Of a stretch of 64,000 nucleotides of DNA, positions 8,875-18,005 are shown in pieces (the first letter of the stretch is position 1; each line of letters starts with the position of its first letter). The notes under the pieces were generated by a model. The model saw nothing but the letters and a program-made list of their open reading frames with translations. It made no database searches and was not told where the DNA came from. Source of the DNA: [Clostridium] ultunense DSM 10521 (GTDB lineage Bacteria; Bacillota; Clostridia; Tissierellales; Tepidimicrobiaceae); assembly GCF_000511955.1 (NCBI RefSeq), contig NZ_AZSU01000003.1, forward strand, positions 267,487 to 331,486. The letters are read 5' to 3'. A program made the translations under genes and the position numbers.

Positions 8875-10092
8875 TTAGACATTCATTCCCGCTAGATACC
8901 CTGTTGAATATGCAATTTGTAAATTGTAACCCCCAGTCAATCCATCTACATCAATTATTTCTCCACCAAAAAACAAACCAGGTACAATTTTAGATTCCAT
9001 AGTAGACGGATCAATTTCATTTGTAGATACCCCTCCAGATGTAACTATTGCCTCTTTAATAGGCCTAAAGTCCTTAAAGGTTAATGGTAAGTTTTTAATG
9101 GTTTCTACAATTTTCAACCTTTCTTCCTTGGTTATTTGATGAATAGCTTTTGTTCCATTAATTGAAGCTATATCTATAATTAAGGGTATTAGTTTTTGGG
9201 GCAAAAGTTCATCTAATCCATTTTTTATTTGTCTATTGCTAAATTTTTGAAAATCCCTTAAAACCCTTTTGTCTAGCTTTTCCTTCGATAAAGCAGGTTT
9301 TAAATCGATAAATAATCTAATCTCTTTATCTGAATGTTTGTTGATTACATTGCTCATAGATAATACAATGGGGCCTGAAATTCCATAATGGGTAAATATC
9401 ATTTCTCCAAACTCTTCATGCACCTCATTATTTGCTACTGTGCTAATAAGCTTTACATTTTTAAGGGATAAACCTTGTATATCTTTTACCCAATCTTCTT
9501 CTAATTCCATGGGTACTAGAGAAGGCCTTAATGTCTTAATTTTATGACCAAATTTCTTTGCAAAATCATAACCATCTCCAGTTGATCCAGTAGCTGGATA
9601 TGATTTTCCTCCAGTAGCTATAATTATTTTATCAAATTTTTCTATATTCTCATCTTTAAATTTTACGATAAATTTATCGCCAATATTTTCTATATCTTTT
9701 ACAGTTTTGTTTAACAAAACCTTAACATTATTAGCCAATAAAAATTTTTCTAAAGTTTTAATTACATCACTGGATTTGTCTGACACTGGAAAAACTCTAT
9801 TACCTCTTTCAATTTTAACCTTAAGTCCATAAGATTCTAACAATTTAATTATATCTTCATTGGTAAAAGAATAAAATCCACTATATAAAAACTGACTATT
9901 AGTAATTATATTGTCGAAAAAATCATCTATTGGGGAAGCATTGGTAATATTGCATCTGCCTTTTCCCGTTATGAATAATTTTTTTCCTAATCTGTTATTT
10001 TTTTCGATTAAAGTTACATCTATGCCTCTAGAACCAGCAAACCCTGCAGCTATTATTCCCGCAGGACCTCCTCCTATCACTCCTACTCTCAC
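8875..10092 (-). CDS. HI0933/YhiN-family FAD-dependent oxidoreductase
   Basis: Cytoplasmic flavoprotein often labelled NAD(P)/FAD-dependent oxidoreductase or aminoacetone-oxidase-like. The dinucleotide-binding GGGPAG motif is near the start (residues 7-12), with GKGRCNITN, then IATGGKSYPATGSTG, and the C-terminal FFGGEIIDVDGLTGGYNLQIA, all signatures of this family. I chose the GTG at 10092 because AAAGGAGAG lies 6 bases before it; an in-frame ATG at 10116 would overlap the previous gene and lacks an SD. The true substrate is not known from sequence. Confidence 0.88.
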   Translation of the reverse strand: MRVGVIGGGPAGIIAAGFAGSRGIDVTLIEKNNRLGKKLFITGKGRCNITNASPIDDFFDNIITNSQFLYSGFYSFTNEDIIKLLESYGLKVKIERGNRVFPVSDKSSDVIKTLEKFLLANNVKVLLNKTVKDIENIGDKFIVKFKDENIEKFDKIIIATGGKSYPATGSTGDGYDFAKKFGHKIKTLRPSLVPMELEEDWVKDIQGLSLKNVKLISTVANNEVHEEFGEMIFTHYGISGPIVLSMSNVINKHSDKEIRLFIDLKPALSKEKLDKRVLRDFQKFSNRQIKNGLDELLPQKLIPLIIDIASINGTKAIHQITKEERLKIVETIKNLPLTFKDFRPIKEAIVTSGGVSTNEIDPSTMESKIVPGLFFGGEIIDVDGLTGGYNLQIAYSTGYLAGMNV

Positions 10093-10094
10093 CT

Positions 10095-10706
10095 TTAACT
10101 CTCCTTTATATGGCAAATATCATTAAATAATTTCAGTACTTTATTATGTTCTCTAATTTCTACAATTGATAAACTAACATTATTAATAGTTAAATTCTTA
10201 AAATTGGCTAAATTCATATTCAATAATCCTAGTATAATAGTTTTTAAAGTAGCACTATGGGATACTATTAATACGTTATCAATTCTATCATTATGAATTA
10301 TCTTATTTAATCCATTCATGGCCCTTATTTGTAGTTCTTTTAACGTTTCTGCTCCTTCTATTTGTAATTTTTCAGGCTCGTTTCTCCATAAAGCAAGGTC
10401 ATCCTGATGTTCTTCAATCATTTTATCGTTAGATATCCCTTCCCATACCCCAAAATTAATTTCTCTAAATTCCTTCATAGGGGTTATAGCTAAATTTAGT
10501 TTGTTTCCAATAATTTTAGCAGTTATATATGCTCTATTCAGGTCGCTAGAGTATATTTTTTCTATATTTTCATTAATCAATCTCTCTCCAATTAAATGGG
10601 CTTGTTCAATGCCTTTTTGTGTGAGGGCAATATTTTGCTGCCCTTGAATTTTTTTTAGAACATTCCACTCTGATTCTCCATGCCTTACCAAATATATTTT
10701 TTTCAT
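10095..10706 (-). CDS. Histidine phosphatase family protein (phosphoglycerate-mutase-like)
   Basis: 203-residue member of the branch-1 histidine phosphatases. The phosphate-accepting His9 is in VRHGESEWN, and the second catalytic His is in VSHSATLK near the C-terminus. Such proteins include cofactor-dependent phosphoglycerate mutases, GpmB-like enzymes and CobC phosphatases; the short length and lack of cobalamin genes nearby argue for a general phosphatase. It is two bases upstream of the flavoprotein gene, so the two are an operon with SD GGAGG. Confidence 0.88.
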   Translation of the reverse strand: MKKIYLVRHGESEWNVLKKIQGQQNIALTQKGIEQAHLIGERLINENIEKIYSSDLNRAYITAKIIGNKLNLAITPMKEFREINFGVWEGISNDKMIEEHQDDLALWRNEPEKLQIEGAETLKELQIRAMNGLNKIIHNDRIDNVLIVSHSATLKTIILGLLNMNLANFKNLTINNVSLSIVEIREHNKVLKLFNDICHIKES

Positions 10707-10804
10707 ATATTTACCTCCAATTTATAAATGTATATAGTTTATTATAACAGAATATTATTTAATATTATATATATCATTTATGATAAGATCTAATATGTTA
10801 GCTA

Positions 10805-10850
10805 AATAACAAATAAAACTACCATCTAATTGGTAGTTTTATTTGTTATT
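10805..10850 (-). terminator. Terminator at the 3' end of the rpiR-type gene
   Basis: A 20-bp perfect inverted repeat with a 6-base loop (TCTAAT on the plus strand) that overlaps the last codons of the regulator gene. On the minus strand the 3' arm is T-rich (GTTTTATTTG), so it should end the kor-rpiR transcript and leave the phosphatase gene to its own promoter. Confidence 0.8.
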
Positions 10851-11714
10851 CTTATTGTTTGTATTATATACATTGTGCTTCTTCCAAATCTTTTCCAAAT
10901 CCTCAAAGTATGCAGTAATATCATTTTTCTTCTCAGTTCCCAATGCAATAATAAAAGCATTTATTAAACTCATGGGAGCTACTAGTGAATCTACAAAGGA
11001 TAACATATTGCTACTTGCTATTAGAGTAGTATCTGCATACTGAGCTGCTGGTGATATCAAACTATCTGTGATTCCGATTATTTTACAACCCTTTTCTTTT
11101 CCATAATCTAATGCTTCTAAGGTTCGTTTTGAATACCTAGGATAACTTATTCCTATAATAACATCTTCATCAGTAGCTTTTAACAACTGCTCAAAAACAT
11201 CGCTAGGGCCAGATGTTACGACTTTAACATTGCTTAATAAAAAATTTAAATAGAAACCCAGATATCCAGCTAAAAAAGATGAACTTCTAAGACCTAATAC
11301 AAACACATTATCAGCCTTTAGAGTAATTTCAACAGCCCTTTGAAAAGCATGATAATCTATTTCATTTAATGTTTTTTCAATATTATCCATATCCTTTTTA
11401 ACCACTAATTTTAAAGCATTTTCATAGTCTGTAAAGTCCTTGCTTAAAGATATTCTTTGAACTGTAGTTAGTTTGTTTTTAATTAATTCTTGTAATTCCT
11501 TTTGTAGTTCCCTATATCCATCATAGCCTAATGTGTTAGCAAATCGTACTACAGTAGACTCACTTACCCCTACCGTTTCCCCTAAAGTTGCAGCAGTCAT
11601 AAAGGCAGCCCTATCATAATTATTCATTATAAATTCAGCAATTAATTTTTGCCCCTTGCTCAAACGATTAAAATTATTTTGTATTACTTTTATTAGATCA
11701 ACATACTTCTCCAT
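10839..11714 (-). CDS. MurR/RpiR family transcriptional regulator
   Basis: N-terminal RpiR-type helix-turn-helix (about 1-77, with VSESTVVRFANTLGY as the recognition region) followed by a SIS sugar-isomerase-like domain (about 125-260; VLGLRSSSF, GISYPRYSKRT, ITDS). Members usually sense phosphosugars. Here it is the last gene of the 2-oxoacid oxidoreductase operon and its start overlaps korC by 17 bp, so it may control that operon. I chose ATG at 11714 because AAGGAT lies 7 bases upstream; a GTG two codons earlier is too close to the SD. Confidence 0.9.
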   Translation of the reverse strand: MEKYVDLIKVIQNNFNRLSKGQKLIAEFIMNNYDRAAFMTAATLGETVGVSESTVVRFANTLGYDGYRELQKELQELIKNKLTTVQRISLSKDFTDYENALKLVVKKDMDNIEKTLNEIDYHAFQRAVEITLKADNVFVLGLRSSSFLAGYLGFYLNFLLSNVKVVTSGPSDVFEQLLKATDEDVIIGISYPRYSKRTLEALDYGKEKGCKIIGITDSLISPAAQYADTTLIASSNMLSFVDSLVAPMSLINAFIIALGTEKKNDITAYFEDLEKIWKKHNVYNTNNKNNK

Positions 11715-12261
11715 ATACACTATCCTTATGGTTTTCTATTAGTTTAAATCCTTCCGAAAGAGCTCTTTTATTCAACTCTTCTGTACCTCGGGGCACTCTA
11801 CTTAATACTGCTTTTTCTAAAGATTCTTTGCTAACAACTTTAGTCAATTCATAGATACTACCTAAGGCAACAATATTTGCAACCATAGGCTTTCCCAGCT
11901 GATTTACAGCTGTATCTAATATAGGTATTGAAAAAATTTTAATATCCTCTCTATTTGGTTTTTCAGTAACACTTTCATCTAAAATTAATACTCCCCCTGG
12001 CCTTAAAGAATTAATATATTTTTCACATGCTTTTTGAGTTAAAGACAAAAGTATATCGCATTTATCTACCTTTGGATAGTTAATTATTTTATCACTAATT
12101 ATAACCTCGGCTTTGCTTGCTCCTCCTCTTGCCTCTGGTCCATAGGACTGGGATTGAACTACGTTTTTACCATCATATAAGGCAGCTTCTGCCAAAATTA
12201 TTCCCGCCAAAATAAGACCTTGCCCACCTGAACCACTTAATCTTAATTCTTGTTTCATCAT
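11698..12261 (-). CDS. korC: 2-oxoacid:ferredoxin oxidoreductase, gamma subunit
   Basis: 187-residue gamma subunit (POR_N/gamma fold). The GSGGQGLILAG motif at the N-terminus and SYGPEARGG are diagnostic. Together with alpha, beta and delta it makes a cytoplasmic enzyme that decarboxylates a 2-oxoacid to acyl-CoA and reduces ferredoxin. It is 14 bp downstream of korB. Whether the substrate is 2-oxoglutarate or a branched 2-oxoacid cannot be decided from sequence alone. Confidence 0.92.
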   Translation of the reverse strand: MMKQELRLSGSGGQGLILAGIILAEAALYDGKNVVQSQSYGPEARGGASKAEVIISDKIINYPKVDKCDILLSLTQKACEKYINSLRPGGVLILDESVTEKPNREDIKIFSIPILDTAVNQLGKPMVANIVALGSIYELTKVVSKESLEKAVLSRVPRGTEELNKRALSEGFKLIENHKDSVYGEVC

Positions 12262-12275
12262 TTTAAATCTCTCCT

Positions 12276-13085
12276 TTAAAAAGATTCCATTATTTTATTA
12301 TACTCATTAGTATACTCTGGTCTTTTCCCTCTATATAATTCACCTATAATAATTTTGCCTTCTCGCTTTTCCTCTGATAATTTTTCATAAGCAGCTTTAT
12401 TAATAGTAATATCCCTCAAATTCATCATCATCTCAACGGCATCGCCTTTTTTGTTTTTTCTTCCATAATAGGTAGGGCAGGTCGTTAAAGTTTCAATAAA
12501 AGAAAAACCTCTGTTTTTTATACCCTCTTCAACCTGTTTAATTATCATATTTGTTCCATATACCGTTGCTCTACTTACATAAGTAGCACCTGCAGCTTTA
12601 GCTAAGTCACATAAATCAAAATTTGCATCTATATTACCGTAAGGTGCTGTAGTTCCCTTGTCCCCCGTTGGCGTAGTAGGTGAATATTGACCTCCAGTCA
12701 TCCCGTAAATATTGTTGTTGAATACAATAGTTGTTATATCAATATTTCTCCTTGCCGCATGGATTAAATGATTTCCTCCTATGGCAGCACAATCCCCATC
12801 ACCAGTAATTACTATAACATGTAACTTTGGATTAGCAAATTTAATACCTGTGGCAAAAGCCAGTGCCCTTCCATGAGTTGTATGGATAGTATTAAAATCC
12901 AAATATCCTGAAGCCCTAGATGAACATCCAATTCCAGAAACAATACACACATCATTTTGATTTAACCCAATATTATCTATAGCTTTTACAATAGCTCTAG
13001 TAACTATTCCATTTCCACATCCTGGACACCAGATATGAGGCAAACTTTCGGTCCTATAATATTTTTCTACTAATTGACTTGGCAA
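12276..13085 (-). CDS. korB: 2-oxoacid:ferredoxin oxidoreductase, beta (TPP) subunit
   Basis: 269-residue thiamine-diphosphate-binding subunit. WCPGCGNGI near the start supplies cysteines for an iron-sulfur cluster, and GDGDCAAIGGNH followed by NNNIYGMTGG is the TPP/Mg binding motif. It lies one base from korA and 14 bp from korC. The length and motif spelling match the KorB/VorB group rather than pyruvate oxidoreductases, which are usually single large fused chains in clostridia. Confidence 0.93.
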   Translation of the reverse strand: MPSQLVEKYYRTESLPHIWCPGCGNGIVTRAIVKAIDNIGLNQNDVCIVSGIGCSSRASGYLDFNTIHTTHGRALAFATGIKFANPKLHVIVITGDGDCAAIGGNHLIHAARRNIDITTIVFNNNIYGMTGGQYSPTTPTGDKGTTAPYGNIDANFDLCDLAKAAGATYVSRATVYGTNMIIKQVEEGIKNRGFSFIETLTTCPTYYGRKNKKGDAVEMMMNLRDITINKAAYEKLSEEKREGKIIIGELYRGKRPEYTNEYNKIMESF

Positions 13086-13086
13086 T

Positions 13087-14229
13087 TTAACCCCTCCTAC
13101 CTTTTATAAAAGAGATAATTTCTTCTGGAGTAATTAACTCTCCATCTACACGACCATATTTATCTACTTTTGTATACTTACCTGCAATTCTATCAATTTC
13201 TAAGAAATATTGTCCCAGATTCATTTCTATAACTGAAACTCTATTCACAATTTTAGCCAAATTTTCTATTTGCTTCTGCGCCACTGGCCAAATGGTAATT
13301 GGTCTAAACATACCGATTTTTCTGCCTTCCTCTCTTAGTAAATCAATGGCGGATTTGGCTGATCTAGCAGTTGCTCCGTATGTAATGATTATTTCATTTG
13401 CATCTTCTAATTTGTATTCTTCATATTCAACAATATCGTCCGCATTATCCTCTATTTTATTAACCAATCTTGTTATCAATTCTGCCGCAATTTTATTATT
13501 ATTTGTAGGGAATCCAGTTTCACTGTGAATTAATCCAGTTACATGGAATCTGTATCCTTCTCCAAAATTCGCCATTTCAGGGACTATATTGTCTTCCTTT
13601 ACTTTATAAGGTACATAATCTTCTGGATTAGATGCAGGTTTCTTTCTATTATATATTTCCATTTGATTTTCTTCTGGTATTTCTATCTTTTCCCTCATAT
13701 GACCAATTACTTCATCCATCAATAATATAACTGGAGTTCGATATTTTTCTGCTAAATTAAAAGCCCTAATAGTTGTATCATAAATTTCTCTTACTGTAGA
13801 TGGATATAAGGTAATAATAGAATGTTCCCCATGAGTACCCCATCTAGCTTGCATTATATCACCTTGAGCTGGCGATGTAGGTAAGCCAGTACTAGGACCA
13901 CCTCTTTGAACATTTACTATTACACAGGGCACTTCCGATATAATAGCATATCCTATACCCTCTTGTTTAAGGGAAAACCCGGGGCCACTAGTAGCCGTCA
14001 TTGATTTCTTTCCAGTTAACGACGCACCAATTATTGCACTAATGCTTGCAATCTCATCCTCCATTTGAATAAATTTTCCGCCTATCCTAGGTAATTTAGC
14101 AGCTGAAAGCTCTGCTATTTCAGTTGAAGGAGTAATGGGATAACCAGCATAAAACATCATACCCGCAGCAATTGCACCTTCAACACAAGCTTCATTACCT
14201 TGCATTAATTTTACAGTTTTTTCTGGCAT
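13087..14229 (-). CDS. korA: 2-oxoacid:ferredoxin oxidoreductase, alpha subunit
   Basis: 380-residue alpha subunit. The pyrimidine-binding domain contains GYPITPSTEIAE (about 29-40), then ATSGPGFSLK and QRGGPSTGLPT; the C-terminal domain holds VIEMNLGQ. It completes the TPP active site with korB. It is one base from korD and one from korB, so translation of the whole set is probably coupled. Confidence 0.93.
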   Translation of the reverse strand: MPEKTVKLMQGNEACVEGAIAAGMMFYAGYPITPSTEIAELSAAKLPRIGGKFIQMEDEIASISAIIGASLTGKKSMTATSGPGFSLKQEGIGYAIISEVPCVIVNVQRGGPSTGLPTSPAQGDIMQARWGTHGEHSIITLYPSTVREIYDTTIRAFNLAEKYRTPVILLMDEVIGHMREKIEIPEENQMEIYNRKKPASNPEDYVPYKVKEDNIVPEMANFGEGYRFHVTGLIHSETGFPTNNNKIAAELITRLVNKIEDNADDIVEYEEYKLEDANEIIITYGATARSAKSAIDLLREEGRKIGMFRPITIWPVAQKQIENLAKIVNRVSVIEMNLGQYFLEIDRIAGKYTKVDKYGRVDGELITPEEIISFIKGRRG

Positions 14230-14230
14230 T

Positions 14231-14425
14231 TTACTTACCTCCTAAATAAATTGCATAATCAGGACATCTTAACTCACATTGACCACATTGTATACAAGAG
14301 TCCAGATCTTTAATAACTACCTTGTCATCTTTTATTTCTAACACATTTTTTGGGCAAAATGCAACACATATACCACAGCCTTTGCACAATTCCTTTTCCA
14401 CATTGAGTCTTTCCAATGTCTTCAA
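14231..14425 (-). CDS. korD: 2-oxoacid:ferredoxin oxidoreductase, delta subunit (2[4Fe-4S] ferredoxin)
   Basis: 64-residue ferredoxin-like subunit. Two CxxCxxCxxxC clusters are visible: CKGCGICVAFCP and CIQCGQCELRCP. It carries electrons from the catalytic subunits to free ferredoxin. It is the first gene of the kor operon. The start at 14425 (start codon TTG, reading TTG AAG ACA) has the SD AGGGGGA just upstream. Confidence 0.92.
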   Translation of the reverse strand: MKTLERLNVEKELCKGCGICVAFCPKNVLEIKDDKVVIKDLDSCIQCGQCELRCPDYAIYLGGK

Positions 14426-14461
14426 TGCTACTTCCCCCTTATTGTGATATTTTCTACTATT

Positions 14462-14490
14462 ATAGTATCAAAAATATGCCTTTTATGCAA
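14462..14490 (-). promoter_or_regulatory. Probable sigma-A promoter of the kor operon
   Basis: On the minus strand TTGCAT (14490-14485) is followed after 17 bases by TACTAT (14467-14462); an overlapping TATAAT is also present 3 bases further on. It lies about 40 bp upstream of korD. The -35 box overlaps one of two CTTGCATA direct repeats (14484-14491 and 14524-14531) that are 40 bp apart and could be operator half-sites. Confidence 0.5.
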
Positions 14491-14551
14491 GATTTATTTC
14501 ATATTTATAATATTTTTATTAAATATGCAAGTTTTGTTTCATTATTTAGAA

Positions 14552-14579
14552 AAAACAAGCCCTAAAAAGGACTTGTTTT
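14552..14579 (-). terminator. Terminator downstream of the carboxyltransferase gene
   Basis: An 11-bp stem with one G-U pair (AAAACAAGTCC / GGGCTTGTTTT), loop of 6 bases, and a T run on the minus strand (TTTTTTC). It lies about 100 bp after the stop of the carboxyltransferase gene and separates it from kor. The stretch 14580-14678 between holds nothing I recognise. Confidence 0.75.
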
Positions 14580-14678
14580 ATAAAACACAAAAGGTATAAA
14601 TCACTCATAAAATAGACTTTAAATTGATGGTTTACAAAAAAGGCTTTCTTAACTTCAAAATACTTAATGGGAACCTTT

Positions 14679-16076
14679 TTATACTGGATATGTTTTAAAT
14701 TCTTCATTTAATAAGTCAGTATCAATTTTATACCTTTCAGCTTGCCTATATTTAAAGAAATCAATGGCAACTTGAGGAAACAATGCATAGGTTAATACAT
14801 CCTCATCTTGTTCAATATATTCTTTTATCTCATCTCTCATCCTATGCAGTTCCGGATCCATCAAATCTGCAGGTCTTCCCGTAAATACTTTTTCATCACC
14901 AATAATTTTTTTCCTTATTTCTTCCTTAATGGGTACAGCTGGTTTTCCGTAAAGACCTTTTACATAATTTTTAGTCTCCGTTGGGATCATTTTATATCTT
15001 TCTCCCAATAGTACATTAAATACAGCTGTAGTTCCAACCATTTGACTCATAGGAGTAACTAATGGAGGATAACCTAAATCTTCCCTAACTTTAGGTACTT
15101 CCTCTAAAACTTCATCAAATTTATCTAAAGCTCCTTGACTATTTAGCTGCGAAACTAGATTCGAAAGCATCCCTCCAGGTATTTGATATTTTAACGTTCT
15201 AACGTCAACATTTAAGACTTTATTATTTAATAATCCTGCTTCTACGTATTTATCCCTAAGCTCTTTAAAATAATCCGTAATTTCTAGTAAAAGGTCCATA
15301 TCTATATCTGGATAATACGGCGAACCTTGTAGTGAAGCTATCATCGACTCCGTAGCCGGTTGACTGGTTCCCATACCTAAAGGTGAAATAGCTGTATCTA
15401 TAATATCTGCTCCTGCTTCAATTGCCTTCATATAGGTTTGATTAGCTATACCGCTAGTAAAATGGGAATGGATTTGTATTGGAACTGACACATTCTCTTT
15501 CAATCCCTTAACTAATTTTTCTGCCTCATATGGCATAAGTATTCCAGACATATCCTTTATACAAATAGAATCTGCTCCCATTTTTTCCATTTCAACACTT
15601 AGATTTATATAGTACTCATTATTGTGCACAGGGCTAGTTGTATAGGAAATAGCTGCTTGGGCATGACCACCATGTTTTTTAGTTGCCTCTATGGATTTTC
15701 TAATATTTCTAGGATCGTTTAGTGCGTCAAATATGCGGATAATATCGATGCCATTTTCTATCGATTTTTTTACAAACATTTCAACTACATCATCTGAGTA
15801 ATGTTTATAACCTAGTAAGTTTTGTCCTCTTAATAACATTTGCAACTTAGTATTTTTAAAAGCTTTTCTTAAAGCTCTTAATCTCCCCCATGGGTCCTCA
15901 TTTAAAAATCGCAAACAGGAATCAAAAGTTGCTCCACCCCATACTTCAAGGGAATGGAAACCAACTCTATCTAACTTATCTGCTATAGGTAACATATCTT
16001 CTGTTCTCATTCTAGTAGCAATTAAAGATTGGTGTGCATCCCTTAAAATAGTATCTGTAATTTTTACACCTGACAT
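14679..16076 (-). CDS. Oxaloacetate decarboxylase alpha / pyruvate carboxylase subunit B carboxyltransferase
   Basis: Carboxyltransferase that moves CO2 between carboxybiotin and a 2-oxoacid (pyruvate/oxaloacetate). The N-terminal TIM barrel starts with DTILRDAHQSL, and metal ligands appear in RDAHQ and IHSHFTSG. IKDMSG carries the catalytic lysine region. The C-terminal PYC_OADA domain follows (about 300-465). The chain stops before any biotinyl (MKM) domain, and no biotin carrier gene is in the window, so the carrier must be encoded elsewhere. It could serve as the 5S-like subunit of a multi-subunit transcarboxylase or oxaloacetate decarboxylase. Confidence 0.88.
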   Translation of the reverse strand: MSGVKITDTILRDAHQSLIATRMRTEDMLPIADKLDRVGFHSLEVWGGATFDSCLRFLNEDPWGRLRALRKAFKNTKLQMLLRGQNLLGYKHYSDDVVEMFVKKSIENGIDIIRIFDALNDPRNIRKSIEATKKHGGHAQAAISYTTSPVHNNEYYINLSVEMEKMGADSICIKDMSGILMPYEAEKLVKGLKENVSVPIQIHSHFTSGIANQTYMKAIEAGADIIDTAISPLGMGTSQPATESMIASLQGSPYYPDIDMDLLLEITDYFKELRDKYVEAGLLNNKVLNVDVRTLKYQIPGGMLSNLVSQLNSQGALDKFDEVLEEVPKVREDLGYPPLVTPMSQMVGTTAVFNVLLGERYKMIPTETKNYVKGLYGKPAVPIKEEIRKKIIGDEKVFTGRPADLMDPELHRMRDEIKEYIEQDEDVLTYALFPQVAIDFFKYRQAERYKIDTDLLNEEFKTYPV

Positions 16077-16093
16077 TATTAACCCCTCCTATT

Positions 16094-16663
16094 TTATAGT
16101 TTTTCTACGCCAAAAAGTACAGGCGGATTATTTTTCTGATTTAAAAAATTAAATTTTAAAACACTGTATTCCTTTTGGTCAAGTTCTTTCAGGAAATCTT
16201 TTACTCCTTCTTTTTCCTCTAAACCGCCTTCATGACCAGTATAGCAAGTTATTAGCAACAATCCATTTTTTCTTAACAAGTATAAGGATTTTTTTATACT
16301 CTCTAAAGTTGAATAGATTTCAGTTTTAATGCTTTTATTACCACCTGGTAAATAGCCTAGATTATATATGATAAAATCTACTTCATTAAAAATATATCTA
16401 TCAATATTTTCATGGCCATCGTTTATTAGAATTACCCTTTTATCTAAATTCTCTTTAAACAATTTTTCTTTAGTTATTTTTAAAGCTACAGGCTGAATAT
16501 CAAAACCATAGACTTTTCCTTTTTTCCCAACTAATTTGGATAACAAAATAGTATCATTTCCATTTCCTACAGTGCAATCTATTGCTATACTTCCACTTTT
16601 CACATAGTAATACATAATTTTCTTTGCTAAATCCACTGTATTGACAAAATATTTAAACCCCAT
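16094..16663 (-). CDS. mnmM: MnmM/YtqB-type tRNA (mnm5s2U34) methyltransferase
   Basis: Class I SAM methyltransferase of the YtqB family, shown in Gram-positive bacteria to methylate the wobble uridine modification of tRNA. Motif I is DCTVGNGNDT, followed by VYGFDIQ and the family signature NLGYLPGG. TCYTGHEGG and a C-terminal NNPPVLFG are also typical. I chose the ATG at 16663 (reading MGFKYF) because it keeps only an 11-bp overlap with the acetyltransferase gene; an ATG 36 bp upstream adds residues not usual for the family. Confidence 0.85.
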   Translation of the reverse strand: MGFKYFVNTVDLAKKIMYYYVKSGSIAIDCTVGNGNDTILLSKLVGKKGKVYGFDIQPVALKITKEKLFKENLDKRVILINDGHENIDRYIFNEVDFIIYNLGYLPGGNKSIKTEIYSTLESIKKSLYLLRKNGLLLITCYTGHEGGLEEKEGVKDFLKELDQKEYSVLKFNFLNQKNNPPVLFGVEKL

Positions 16664-17066
16664 TTTTATCACCACAACAATATTTGGTAAAAAAATCATT
16701 TATTTTTAAATAAAGTTTGTACTCATTTGAAAAATATTGTCTATTATGTATGAAACCTTTCTTAATCAAATAGCTACTATTGTCACAATAGTATATATTA
16801 TTGATACCCATAGCTTGACATTTAAATAACATTCCTCTTAAGATACTATCGCCGTAATTAAAACCTCTAAACTTATCTTCTACAGCAATGTATTTTAATA
16901 TACCATAGCTATCTTTTAAAAATATCTTACCTATTCCAATAATTTCATCCTTATTTTCTAATATATATACTATTCCATCTAACAAATCATCTTCTATCAA
17001 ATTATCTTTGAGAATAGGCTTAACCTTATTATAATCTTTTTTTTCTATTTGCCGCAATATCAACAC
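16653..17066 (-). CDS. GNAT family N-acetyltransferase
   Basis: 137-residue acetyltransferase. A GNAT fold is indicated by KYIAVEDKFRGFNYGDSIL, which fits the acetyl-CoA binding turn, and by the following CDNSSYLIKKGF. The substrate is unknown. The start is GTG with GGAG upstream. It overlaps mnmM by 11 bp, so the two are translated from one message; an acetyltransferase next to MnmM may be a chance pairing. Confidence 0.75.
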   Translation of the reverse strand: MLILRQIEKKDYNKVKPILKDNLIEDDLLDGIVYILENKDEIIGIGKIFLKDSYGILKYIAVEDKFRGFNYGDSILRGMLFKCQAMGINNIYYCDNSSYLIKKGFIHNRQYFSNEYKLYLKINDFFTKYCCGDKNGV

Positions 17067-17154
17067 AACTTTCCACTCCTATGTTAATTATAATTGATAG
17101 CTTATGAAAAATAAAGCTGAATATATTTAACATTATAATATGCAATCCTTTTTA

Positions 17155-17862
17155 CTAAAGGGATTTTAAATATCTAATTTCATTATTAGTTAAATATCTC
17201 CACTTACCTAACTCAAGATCTCCAATTTTCAATTCACCAATGGCTACCCTACTAAGTTTTATTACCGGATGTCTAATATATTCACACATCTTCCTAACTT
17301 GCCTATTTCTACCTTCATAAATTGATATTTCCAATAAGGAAGAGTCCTTATATTTTCTTACAATTCTAATATAAGCCTTAGCCGTCATTCTACCATCTAA
17401 TTTTAGTCCCTTTCTAAACTTATTTAATTGCTTACTATTAGGTACTCCCTCTACTAATGCTATATATTTTTTATATACCTGAGAGCTTGGATGGGTAAGT
17501 TTGTAAGCTAAGTTACCATCATTAGTCATTAGGAGCAGTCCAGAAGTATCTTTATCAAGTCTACCTACGGGAAAAATCCTTTCATCAACATCATGAACTA
17601 AATCCAAGACTATTTTATCATTATATTTACTCTTTAAAGTCGTAACATATCCTTCTGGCTTATTCAACATTATATAAATTTTGTCTTTTACTAGCCTAAT
17701 TTTTTTATTATCGACTTTTACTACATCCTTTTCCGGATCAACTTTTGTACCAAGTTCTTTTATAACATTATCATTAACTTTAACTCTACCCTGCAAAATT
17801 AGTTCTTCAGCCTTTCTTCTTGAGGTTATTCCTGACTGTGCTATGTACTTTTGTAATCTCAT
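17155..17862 (-). CDS. rluB: 23S rRNA pseudouridine synthase, RluB/RsuA family
   Basis: 235-residue enzyme with an N-terminal S4 RNA-binding domain (about 1-60) and a pseudouridine synthase domain. The catalytic Asp103 lies in GRLDKDTSGL; RQVRKM near 185 is the second family motif. In Bacillus the RluB orthologue modifies 23S rRNA near position 2633. The gene follows the scpAB/dac region in the order known from Bacillus, but spmA and spmB, usually in between, are not here. The SD AGGAGG is about 10 bases before the ATG. Confidence 0.9.
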   Translation of the reverse strand: MRLQKYIAQSGITSRRKAEELILQGRVKVNDNVIKELGTKVDPEKDVVKVDNKKIRLVKDKIYIMLNKPEGYVTTLKSKYNDKIVLDLVHDVDERIFPVGRLDKDTSGLLLMTNDGNLAYKLTHPSSQVYKKYIALVEGVPNSKQLNKFRKGLKLDGRMTAKAYIRIVRKYKDSSLLEISIYEGRNRQVRKMCEYIRHPVIKLSRVAIGELKIGDLELGKWRYLTNNEIRYLKSL

Positions 17863-18005
17863 AATTTAAAAACCTCCTTCTGTTCACTATACTTATTTTA
17901 GCCTTTTAAAACTAATTTGTAAAATTAATTATGTATAATATAATTAATTATTTATTTATAGTAGAATACAGAATATAAAACCATATTACTATTTAAAAAA
18001 AGAAA

